From: Microcaldota archaeon
GTDB lineage: Archaea > Micrarchaeota > Micrarchaeia > Micrarchaeales > CABMGC01
Length of the DNA: 5,454 nt
Direction of reading: 5' to 3'
Assembly (NCBI GenBank): GCA_021791075.1
Contig: JAJYXH010000010.1
Location: 1-5,454, forward strand
The notes beneath the pieces are model-generated. The model was not told the origin of the DNA. It worked only from the letters and a program-made list of their open reading frames with translations, and made no database searches. The stretch's first letter is position 1. Each line of letters opens with the position of its first letter. Shown here in pieces: positions 1-4,594 of the stretch. A program made the position numbers and the translations under genes.

Positions 1-581
1 GATGAGGTGGTTGAGGAAGTTGTCGACGTCGTTGCTGTTGTCGGGCTCGATGTGTATGGGGTGCCGCTCAGCGATGCCTTGCCCACTATGCTCCCGTACA
101 TCGTGTGCGGCAGTCCCACGTACTGCGGCGTGTAGTTCAGTATCACGTACCCGACGTAGTCGCTGCCGAGGCTCCCCGAGTAGGGCTGGCCGTTCTTGAA
201 GCAGTGCATCGATACCGTAAAGTTGCCACCTATTGGAACGCTGATCTGCTGGGATGGCTGCAGGTTGGTCATGAAGACAGGGGAGAGTGTTGTATTGCTG
301 TTGCACCCGTATGCGGTTATGTTTATCGGTGACTGAAGAGTCTGCTGTGCCGATATGGTGAGCAGCCCGTTAGTGGACATGACAAGGTTGAGGCAGCTGA
401 ATCCGGCGGCCAGGAGGCACTGGGAGTTTGGCGAAGGAGAGAAGATATGAAGTTCGTACAGCGCTATCAGGGCAACAGATATTATGAGGATAGCCCATCC
501 GTAGGTCATCAGGAACTCCATTGCGGCCTGGATCCGTGCACTCCTTCTGCCTTTCGGAGCCACAGGCCTCTGCCTCTTCAT
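1..581 (-). CDS. Pilin-like (class III signal) membrane-anchored surface protein, 3' end outside window
   Basis: The minus-strand frame is open from the ATG at 581 to the left edge (193 codons, no stop), so the C-terminus is missing. The N-terminus is basic (residues 1-17), followed by QAAMEFLMTYGWA (18-30) and a hydrophobic helix to about residue 42. This is the archaeal class III/prepilin-like layout with the Q(+1)xxxE(+5) pattern (Q18, E22); such leaders are cut by a FlaK/PibD-type peptidase, and the helix drives pilus assembly or membrane anchoring. The residue before Q18 is Ile, not the usual Gly/Ala/Ser, so cleavage is uncertain and the helix may be a permanent anchor. The exported part has four Cys (55, 63, 93, 127), four N-glycosylation sequons (N87, N96, N120, N149) and ends in a Thr/Ser-rich stretch (177-193) like an O-glycosylated linker, so another domain may follow. 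Surface exposure is inferred; the exact role is unknown. Confidence 0.8.
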   Translation of the reverse strand, partial: MKRQRPVAPKGRRSARIQAAMEFLMTYGWAILIISVALIALYELHIFSPSPNSQCLLAAGFSCLNLVMSTNGLLTISAQQTLQSPINITAYGCNSNTTLSPVFMTNLQPSQQISVPIGGNFTVSMHCFKNGQPYSGSLGSDYVGYVILNYTPQYVGLPHTMYGSIVGKASLSGTPYTSSPTTATTSTTSSTTS

Positions 582-603
582 GGTTTAGTGATGTCCGTAC
601 AGT

Positions 604-611
604 TATTTATA
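604..611 (-). promoter_or_regulatory. TATA box of the pilin-like gene (leaderless)
   Basis: On the minus strand the octamer TATAAATA is centred about 26.5 bp before the A of the ATG at 581. Archaeal TATA boxes lie about 26-27 bp before the transcription start, so the mRNA would start at or next to the ATG. No Shine-Dalgarno-like sequence lies between, which fits a leaderless transcript. Confidence 0.65.
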
Positions 612-694
612 CCCTGATGTGTCCGGATTGCCTAACTGCCTTGCCGTACACGTGACCGGAACTCAAAAATAGCACAGGGGTATGAACTTTATCA

Positions 695-725
695 TTCTGG
701 CGCCAGAGCGCTTCTCGCTCCAGAA
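695..725. repeat. Hairpin-forming inverted repeat with a 12-bp palindrome
   Basis: TTCTG (695-699) pairs with CAGAA (721-725) and GAGCG (706-710) pairs with CGCTC (716-720) around the loop CTTCT, giving a 10-bp stem with a 6-nt bulge. Inside the bulge side, TCTGGCGCCAGA (696-707) is itself a perfect 12-bp palindrome, so two alternative structures compete. It lies in gene-free DNA between two minus-strand transcription units. It could be a protein-binding palindrome or part of a small RNA; its function is unknown. Confidence 0.45.
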
Positions 726-793
726 GTCCATTGTTGCCATTACCCATGCCTTGCATTGTGACCACTTTATTGTCTAGTCGAAAAGTTCTCGGT

Positions 794-840
794 AAAAGTA
801 TTTCGTAATAAAAAGTATTTCGTAATAACTATGTTATTAC
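794..840 (-). terminator. Likely terminator of the abiE operon: hairpin plus T-tracts built from a 17-bp tandem repeat
   Basis: On the plus strand AAAAGTATTTCGTAATA occurs twice head to tail (794-810 and 811-827). The second copy runs into a perfect 8-bp inverted repeat, GTAATAAC (822-829) and GTTATTAC (833-840), with a 3-nt loop. Read on the minus strand, in the direction of abiE transcription, the hairpin comes about 46 bp after the stop codon and is followed by repeated CTTTTT and CTTTTA tracts. Oligo-T tracts are the main archaeal termination signal, so a terminator is the best guess. The duplication gives two successive T-tracts. Confidence 0.5.
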
Positions 841-844
841 TAAA

Positions 845-866
845 GGGGTTTAGGGGGGGGTTTAGG
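845..866. repeat. Telomere-like G-rich tract, possible G-quadruplex
   Basis: The plus strand has GGGG, TTTA, eight Gs, TTTA, GG in a row, resembling TTTAGGGG telomere units. It supplies three runs of three or more Gs and a final GG, enough for a two-tetrad or irregular quadruplex but not a standard four-run G3 motif. It starts 19 bp after the abiEii stop. In the mRNA of that operon the tract would be C-rich, so any quadruplex would form on the DNA strand opposite the transcript or in a plus-strand RNA. Confidence 0.4.
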
Positions 867-885
867 CATTTCTATCCGGCTGCGT

Positions 886-1515
886 CTACAGGCTCTTCCT
901 GATTATCTCGGCATACTTTCTCCTGAGCTTCGAGAAGCTCGCCTGGTTGAGGTTCAGGTACTTCAGGTTCTCCACTCTGAATTCGTCCAGGATCTTTCCG
1001 AGCAACCTGACATGGCCGACGAGGCCGTGCTCCGCTGCAATTTCCTTCAGCTTTTCCACGTCGGCGCCTGAGTAGAAGAGAAGTCCCAGGAGGTCTATCG
1101 CATCCTTGGCGCCCTTATGGCTTGGAAGCCTGTCGGCTGCTGCGCCGAGCTTGAGGAGAAGGAGTGCCTCTGCCGTGGGAACCTTGAATCCTTCGATATG
1201 CGTTGCATACCTTCCGATGAGATCCTTTGCGGGCAGTGTCAGCCTTGAGTAGCCTGGCAGGTAGATGTCGATGTCGAAGAGATCGAGTTTTACCTCGTAC
1301 TTGTGCAACCTCTCGTTCTTGTCCAGCCTGTACATTCCCTCTAGGTGCCTGAGCACGGGATAGTCGACCACTACGTCTATGTCTTTGGACTTTTGGAGTT
1401 TTGTGTATAAGTAGACGGCCCACCCTCCGATGAGAGTGAACTCGAACTCCTTGTTGAGCTCCTGAAGCTTCTCCCAACTTGCACGCGTGATCTCGCTGTT
1501 CCAGAACTCGGTCAT
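886..1515 (-). CDS. abiEii: AbiEii-like nucleotidyltransferase toxin of a type IV toxin-antitoxin pair
   Basis: This 209-residue protein has the polymerase-beta-type nucleotidyltransferase core. A GG motif (G30-G31) is followed by D45-I-D47 within KSKDIDVVVDY, and a later acidic strand LDLFDIDIY (77-85) supplies the third metal-binding Asp, probably D83. Residues 118-147 hold K122, R129, K137-D138 and D141, matching the conserved KxxxxxxR...KDxxDL helix of AbiEii/MenT-like toxins. Known family members transfer nucleotides to RNA targets and stop growth until the antitoxin acts; the substrate here is unknown. I start at the ATG at 1515 because it overlaps the stop of the upstream antitoxin gene as ATGA, implying translational coupling. 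The frame is open up to an ATG at 1578, but those 21 extra residues lie antisense-free inside the antitoxin gene and look like out-of-frame sequence. All catalytic residues seem intact. A stand-alone metabolic nucleotidyltransferase is less likely given the partner gene. Confidence 0.8.
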   Translation of the reverse strand: MTEFWNSEITRASWEKLQELNKEFEFTLIGGWAVYLYTKLQKSKDIDVVVDYPVLRHLEGMYRLDKNERLHKYEVKLDLFDIDIYLPGYSRLTLPAKDLIGRYATHIEGFKVPTAEALLLLKLGAAADRLPSHKGAKDAIDLLGLLFYSGADVEKLKEIAAEHGLVGHVRLLGKILDEFRVENLKYLNLNQASFSKLRRKYAEIIRKSL

Positions 1516-2117
1516 ATTCCCAGCCTCTTCTCCAGGGCCGCGACGAAGTCCCTGGCGTACCACTCCTTGAGGTTCCACAGGTCCACGAACATCTGAGCCG
1601 TACAGACTGAGGAGTGCTTTAGTTTGCCGGCCGCAATCTCCATGTTGAGCCTCTCATCCGGTTTGAGCACGACCAGGTTTGGAGGACCGGCCTTTTGCCT
1701 GAATCTTCTTATAATCTCTTTTGTCCCTTCTGCTGTGGCATATGCATAGACCTCGCTGTAGTCTGCAGGCGCGTCATTGAACGTTAGTTTGTACGCGGTA
1801 TAGCAGGTGAATGCCGCCTCATTAGGCATGTTGCGCTCTATCTCCCTGACAGGCTCTTCCGCCCTTGTCCGGTAGAGCACGTCACTCTCGATCTTCCTCT
1901 TCGTTGCCCAGTAGAGCAGAAGGCGCGGCAGGGAAGTCACCTCGAACGAGCGCAGGCTTACGCTAACCGCGTTTATGGCCTCGAGGTTCGAGACCGCATT
2001 GTTGACTGTACTGAGCGAGAGGCCGAGCGACCTGGAGAGCTCCAGCTGCGTGAACTTCCTCCTCCCTTCGATATAAGTGCATCCGATCTCCCTGTACACC
2101 GTCTCCTGCTTCTTCAT
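1512..2117 (-). CDS. abiEi: AbiEi-like winged-helix antitoxin and autorepressor
   Basis: This 201-residue protein starts with a winged helix-turn-helix. FTQLELSRSLGLSLSTVNNA (22-41) gives helix, turn and recognition helix, followed by a wing reaching about residue 70. The middle part (about 100-150) alternates strands and helices (SEVYAYA, TKEIIRRF, NLVVLK). The C-terminus has VCTAQMFVDLWNLKEW followed by a final amphipathic helix, resembling the end of archaeal AbiEi-like proteins, where a 'DL' element precedes the last helix. Known AbiEi antitoxins neutralise AbiEii and repress their own operon through inverted repeats in the promoter. It is first in the operon and its TGA overlaps the toxin ATG by 4 bases. 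The ATG at 2117 is chosen because a TATAAATA box is centred 26.5 bp upstream, predicting a leaderless mRNA. The family call rests on wHTH, length, gene order and partner; the C-terminal domain is divergent. Confidence 0.72.
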   Translation of the reverse strand: MKKQETVYREIGCTYIEGRRKFTQLELSRSLGLSLSTVNNAVSNLEAINAVSVSLRSFEVTSLPRLLLYWATKRKIESDVLYRTRAEEPVREIERNMPNEAAFTCYTAYKLTFNDAPADYSEVYAYATAEGTKEIIRRFRQKAGPPNLVVLKPDERLNMEIAAGKLKHSSVCTAQMFVDLWNLKEWYARDFVAALEKRLGI

Positions 2118-2139
2118 GTTTCTACCTTGAATCTTCTTA

Positions 2140-2147
2140 TATTTATA
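2140..2147 (-). promoter_or_regulatory. TATA box of the abiE operon (leaderless)
   Basis: TATAAATA on the minus strand is centred 26.5 bp before the A of the abiEi ATG, the same octamer and spacing as for the pilin-like gene. The predicted start is at the ATG. The inner operator arm at 2147-2153 abuts the upstream (BRE) side, so a bound repressor would block TBP/TFB. Confidence 0.65.
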
Positions 2148-2169
2148 TGTTTCTAGTATAATCGAAACA

Positions 2170-2177
2170 TTTAAATA
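2170..2177 (+). promoter_or_regulatory. Candidate TATA box for the response regulator gene
   Basis: TTTAAATA, followed by TA, predicts a transcript start near 2200, inside the outer operator arm. This leaves a leader of about 53 nt to the ATG at 2253 or about 116 nt to the ATG at 2316. A weaker alternative, ATATTATA around 2275-2283, would give a leader of about 11 nt to 2316. Confidence 0.45.
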
Positions 2178-2315
2178 TAAACTTTTATTTTTTTCGAAAC
2201 AGACACCATACTGCAGGCATTAACGGCCGGACGTGCACTTTCTTTGATTTGAATGCCTTCGCCGATGAGGTTAGGATATTATACCTTTCGCGAGTATACG
2301 ATTCTGGCGATCTTC

Positions 2316-3500
2316 ATGGAAAGCATTGAGAACATCAAGGCGGACATAATCTCCGTTATCAACGACAAGCAGCAGGTGACGTACAACGAGATTATGGGCT
2401 TTGCGGCCGCCTCGAGTGTTGACGAGCAGACGCTGAAGAAGGCGCTCCACGAACTCGAGATAGCTAACGCGATCGCGTCGAGGAGCAGCGGAGGCATACT
2501 GACGTACTACATACTCCAGGACGAACCCCCTCTGAGGAGGATAATGATCGTCGAGGACGACAAAAACATCAACAAGCTCATGATGCTCTCTGTGGGCAAG
2601 GGATTCGAGACCAGGCAGATATACGACGGAGGGGAGGCCCTCGGGAGGATAAAGGGCGAGAAGCCAGACCTGGTCATACTCGACCTGATGCTTCCGGGGA
2701 TGGATGGCCTGGAGATCTGCCAGGGCATAAAGAAGGACAGCGCGCTGAAGGACACGATAGTGATAATAGTAAGCGCGATGGATGCCACGTCGAACAGGTT
2801 CAAGGGAATAAAGTATGGCGCGGACTACTACATCAAGAAGCCTTTCGATCCCGCCGAGCTCAGGAACCTGGTGACTATCTTCCTGAAGAAGAAGGGCAAG
2901 AAGTTCGACCCGCTCATAGACCTGCCCAACGAGTCTAGGATATCGGACGAGGTAGAGAAGGCGCTCAAGGATCCCAACAGCTCATATGAGATGGGAAGGC
3001 TTGCGGTTGACGGCCTCGCGGAGTTCGCGAAGGAGTTCGGAAACGACTCTGGAATGACTATACTGAGGCTGGTCTCGCAGCTCCTTCAGGACAAGGTGAG
3101 GGAGAGCAAGACCAATGTATTCGTAGGATTCCTGAATGGGGACGACTTCGTTGTTGCCGGTGACAAAGCGGCTGTGGATGCGGCCGTGTCTGGAATAACC
3201 ACCGAGTTCCGTGCAGTGCTTCCGTTCATCTATCAGAGCGAGGGCTACAAGCCGATAGAGCTCGGGATAGAGGATATCTACGGGGCGGAGAAGCCCATGC
3301 TCGTGCTCAAGTACTCGCCTATCCAGAAGGGCGCGCTCATTGAGAGGAGGGCGGAGATACTTAAGAACAAGAGAAACGATGACATCGGCTCTTACACCTA
3401 TGAGGAGCTGAGGCACATGCTCGGCAGCGAGCAGCTTGACATAACGATAACGAGGGATCCTGACGACGGGGTAAGGCTCTCGGTGGGCAAGGGGCAGTAG
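2316..3500 (+). CDS. Orphan response regulator: winged helix, receiver, degenerate GGDEF-like domain
   Basis: Numbering is from the ATG at 2316 (394 residues). Residues 1-68 form a winged-helix-like domain. Residues 74-192 form a complete receiver domain: acidic pocket E80-D81-D82, phospho-acceptor D123 in VILDLMLPG, switch S153 and K175 in IKKPF. Residues 198 to about 338 resemble a GGDEF domain: DPLIDLPNE matches the usual DxLTGLPNR opening, RLAVDGLAEFAKEFGNDSG the metal/GTP segment, and NGDDF (274-278) replaces GGDEF. By eye, the first Asp of the DxD pair is Ala230, the GTP-binding Asn is Ala238 and a later Asp is Met247, so cyclase activity is unlikely; it may bind a nucleotide or serve as a dimer or output module. 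No histidine kinase is nearby. The in-frame ATG at 2253 would add 21 residues, but these use rare codons here (CGC, TTA) and precede the domain, so I prefer 2316. The gene shares its upstream region with abiEi and ends 11 bp from hicA. Confidence 0.8.
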   Translation: MESIENIKADIISVINDKQQVTYNEIMGFAAASSVDEQTLKKALHELEIANAIASRSSGGILTYYILQDEPPLRRIMIVEDDKNINKLMMLSVGKGFETRQIYDGGEALGRIKGEKPDLVILDLMLPGMDGLEICQGIKKDSALKDTIVIIVSAMDATSNRFKGIKYGADYYIKKPFDPAELRNLVTIFLKKKGKKFDPLIDLPNESRISDEVEKALKDPNSSYEMGRLAVDGLAEFAKEFGNDSGMTILRLVSQLLQDKVRESKTNVFVGFLNGDDFVVAGDKAAVDAAVSGITTEFRAVLPFIYQSEGYKPIELGIEDIYGAEKPMLVLKYSPIQKGALIERRAEILKNKRNDDIGSYTYEELRHMLGSEQLDITITRDPDDGVRLSVGKGQ

Positions 3501-3511
3501 CAGAAATAGGT

Positions 3512-3733
3512 TCACACGTACTTTAGTATGTCTGACTTCTCTAATCCCGACTGCCTAAGGATTGCATTCAGTGTCCCCTGCTTGACATCTTCGTTATGAA
3601 TGGAGACTATGACGGTATGGCCCTTGTCGTCCCTAAATTTGACATGGCTCCCGTGCCTGCCATAGATATAGAAGCCGTAATGCTTGGTGAGTACCTTCAC
3701 CAATGCAGTATCCTTTATTACTAGCCTAGGCAT
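3512..3733 (-). CDS. hicA: HicA-type mRNA interferase toxin
   Basis: This 73-residue protein has the compact double-stranded-RNA-binding-like HicA fold. GFYIYGRHGSHVKFR (20-34) holds the conserved GSH with the catalytic His at 30. It is followed by a hydrophobic strand TVIVSIH (40-46) and the typical GTLNAILRQSGL helix (53-64). HicA toxins cleave mRNA and are blocked by HicB. All the features needed for activity are visible. The ATG at 3733 overlaps the last 8 bases of the upstream hicB-like gene, so the two are probably translated together, antitoxin first. Its TGA lies 11 bp from the stop of the convergent response regulator gene, and no terminator fits in between. Confidence 0.88.
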   Translation of the reverse strand: MPRLVIKDTALVKVLTKHYGFYIYGRHGSHVKFRDDKGHTVIVSIHNEDVKQGTLNAILRQSGLEKSDILKYV

Positions 3734-3974
3734 GCGCTCTCATCCCAAGTTTTGCCAATACAGACTTAGGATAATTCTTTGCTTCTTTGGCAGGGCTTTT
3801 GAATATCTCCTCCAGCGCAAGCTCGGCTCCTTCCTTCAGGCGTTCCTCAAGGGCCTTCAAAGTCTTACCCTGATCTACAACATGCAGGTCTTCGATAACC
3901 CCGACGTACCATCCTTCGCTCCGGGTTATCTTTGCCTTAAATCCATACACATTGATTTCCAACTCGGGTTTCAT
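3726..3974 (-). CDS. hicB: HicB-type antitoxin, short form
   Basis: This 82-residue protein shows the partial RNase H-like HicB fold: strands INVYGFKAKITRSEG, then GWYVGVIEDLHVV (21-33), then QGKTLKALEERLKEGAELAL (35-54), corresponding to the 'GdTleEAlenikEAl' helix of HicB. HicB binds and blocks HicA. After residue 60 only a short basic tail remains, with no room for the helix-turn-helix or ribbon-helix-helix that many longer HicB proteins use for autorepression, so DNA-binding autoregulation is doubtful. Gene order is antitoxin then toxin, with an 8-bp overlap; many hic loci have the toxin first. The TATA element at 4007-4014 predicts a leader of about 10 nt containing GAGAAGA just before the ATG. 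Confidence 0.8.
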   Translation of the reverse strand: MKPELEINVYGFKAKITRSEGWYVGVIEDLHVVDQGKTLKALEERLKEGAELALEEIFKSPAKEAKNYPKSVLAKLGMRAHA

Positions 3975-4006
3975 TCTTCTCGCCTACAACCCATACTCAG
4001 CCATCT

Positions 4007-4014
4007 TATTTAAG
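4007..4014 (-). promoter_or_regulatory. TATA box of the hicBA operon
   Basis: CTTAAATA on the minus strand, within the palindrome-like CTTAAATAAG, is centred 36.5 bp before the hicB ATG. It predicts a start near 3984 and a leader of about 10 nt. Unlike the abiE and pilin promoters it is not placed for a leaderless transcript. Confidence 0.5.
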
Positions 4015-4076
4015 CTTTATCCCGAACAGTTCCGCGTACTGCCACTCGGGGAGGCAAATCAAGTGATGCTTGGGCG

Positions 4077-4289
4077 CTAAGGCCGCAGCGTGTTCAGGAT
4101 GTCGTCCAGTATCTCGCCCACGCTTATCCGCATCCTGTACCCGTAATGCCGGTCCGCCTCGGGCACGCTCATGAGCTTTCTGCGTATGTTTGCAAGCTGC
4201 GCCTCGAGCTCCTTTACTCTTCCCTGGGATCCGGGCAGGGCGCCTGCTCGTCCTTTCATTTGCATATCCATGATCTCACCACCAACCAT
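4077..4289 (-). CDS. Small hypothetical protein with a predicted coiled-coil segment
   Basis: I do not recognise this 70-residue protein. Residues 1-22 are Gly/Met-rich and probably disordered. Residues 23-42 (RVKELEAQLANIRRKLM) have heptad spacing of Leu/Ile/Val and charged positions, typical of a short coiled coil. Residues 53-69 (MRISVGEILDDILNTLR) could form a second amphipathic helix. It is the last of three closely spaced minus-strand genes. The ATG at 4289 is chosen because its A is shared with the TGA of the gene before it (TGATG) and AAGGA lies 4 nt upstream. An alternative ATG at 4271 is preceded by GGTGGTGA (4 nt spacing) and would give a 64-residue protein. A dimerising partner or adaptor for the RAM-domain protein encoded just before it is a guess from context. 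Confidence 0.6.
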   Translation of the reverse strand: MVGGEIMDMQMKGRAGALPGSQGRVKELEAQLANIRRKLMSVPEADRHYGYRMRISVGEILDDILNTLRP

Positions 4290-4558
4290 CAATTCCTTAC
4301 GTACCTGCAGTGGCACACCGCCTTCCTCGAGCTTCCTCCCACCGCCCTTGCTATCTCCCTTACGATTGCCCTGTCCACATCCTGGACTCCGTGCGCCTTT
4401 ACGACGAATCCGTACTCGCCTTCTGTTATGGCAACCTCCGTCACCTTCCTTATTCCCATCAGCCTCGCGGCTGCCTTGTGCAGGTTCTCATTTCTCCCAG
4501 GCCTCACGAAGAAGTAGTGACAGCCATGGCTAACCTTTCGTATATTCTTCCCATTCAT
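4289..4558 (-). CDS. Stand-alone RAM (Lrp/AsnC C-terminal-like) domain protein
   Basis: This 89-residue protein matches the alpha-beta sandwich of the Lrp/AsnC ligand-binding (RAM) domain without any DNA-binding part. The predicted order is strand CHYFFVRPG (13-21), helix NLHKAAARLMGI (25-36), strand KVTEVAITEGEYGFVVKAHG (38-57, with the EGEYGFVVKA hairpin typical of the family), helix DVDRAIVREIARAVGG (60-75) and final strand KAVCHCRYV (79-87). Such stand-alone domains form dimers or octamers, bind amino acids or other small ligands, and can pair with full-length Lrp proteins. Cys13-His14 and Cys82-His83-Cys84 could bind a metal, which is speculation. A GGTGGAGAG site precedes the ATG at 4558. 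It is the middle gene of the small operon and lies near a divergent Lrp-like gene, a natural candidate partner. Confidence 0.68.
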   Translation of the reverse strand: MNGKNIRKVSHGCHYFFVRPGRNENLHKAAARLMGIRKVTEVAITEGEYGFVVKAHGVQDVDRAIVREIARAVGGSSRKAVCHCRYVRN

Positions 4559-4567
4559 CTCTCCACC
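4559..4567 (-). promoter_or_regulatory. Ribosome binding site of the RAM-domain gene
   Basis: GGTGGAGAG sits directly before the ATG at 4558 on the minus strand. Its GGTGG/GGAG core fits an archaeal anti-Shine-Dalgarno end and supports this start. It contrasts with the leaderless genes elsewhere in the window, as expected for an internal operon gene. Confidence 0.5.
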
Positions 4568-4594
4568 CTGTAGTATTTCATAGTGCGGCGAGGA

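Larger units (their letters stand above)
582..885. other. Gene-free intergenic region between the pilin-like gene and the abiE operon
   Basis: No reading frame with coding character was found in these 304 bases on either strand. Reading from the abiE stop toward the pilin-like gene, the region holds a G-rich telomere-like tract (845-866), a hairpin joined to a 17-bp tandem repeat with T-rich tracts (794-840), a GC-rich hairpin region (695-725) and the pilin TATA box (604-611). The stretch from about 612 to 694 shows only a weak inverted pair (TCCGG 622-626 with CCGGA 656-660). A small non-coding RNA is possible but nothing identifies one. Confidence 0.6.
2116..2202. promoter_or_regulatory. 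Symmetric four-arm operator shared by abiEi and the response regulator
   Basis: Four half-sites lie in the divergent promoter region: ATGTTTC at 2116-2122, ATGTTTC at 2147-2153, GAAACAT at 2164-2170 and GAAACA at 2196-2201. The two left arms face right and the two right arms face left, with centre spacings of about 31, 17 and 32 bp. The inner pair extends to a 13-bp inverted repeat with one mismatch (2141-2153 and 2164-2176) that covers the abiE TATA box on one side and the rightward TATA box on the other. The outer arms fall at the predicted starts of the two transcripts. The likely binder is AbiEi, whose relatives bind paired inverted repeats; repression of both directions is inference. Confidence 0.6.

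Noticed and set aside
2..332. Two overlapping plus-strand frames at the left edge (65 and 75 residues)
   Set aside because: They lie antisense to the pilin-like gene, are Arg/Ser/Cys-rich or lack any motif, and the minus frame has a clear leader and promoter.
794..827. CRISPR-like repeat
   Set aside because: Only two copies, directly adjacent with no spacer, and no cas genes in the window.
695..866. Insertion sequence or integration site remnant
   Set aside because: Despite several repeats, there is no transposase fragment, no matching terminal inverted repeats and no target-site duplication.
1115..1477. 120-residue minus-strand frame inside the toxin gene
   Set aside because: It is an out-of-frame shadow of the nucleotidyltransferase, Arg/Gln/Ser-rich with no motif.
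2253..2315. Upstream ATG extending the response regulator by 21 residues
   Set aside because: The extension has codons rare here (CGC, TTA), no ribosome binding site and lies outside the winged helix. It is kept only as an alternative start because it is the first ATG after the predicted transcript start.
2982..3515. 177-residue minus-strand frame opposite the response regulator
   Set aside because: It is antisense to the well-supported GGDEF-like region, has no domain signature and would overlap hicA's end; codon bias of the opposite strand explains its openness.
4006..4077. Minus-strand frame just past the coiled-coil gene reading PKHHLICLPEWQYAELFGIK and then a stop
   Set aside because: It looks protein-like, but no start codon was found in this frame nearby and it runs back only through the coiled-coil gene in another frame. 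The hicB TATA box overlaps its end. A decayed gene remnant is possible but cannot be supported.
4146..4573. Three plus-strand frames of 87-123 residues
   Set aside because: All are opposite the RAM-domain and coiled-coil genes and are Ser/Pro/Leu-rich, as expected for antisense frames. The minus frames have overlaps and ribosome binding sites.
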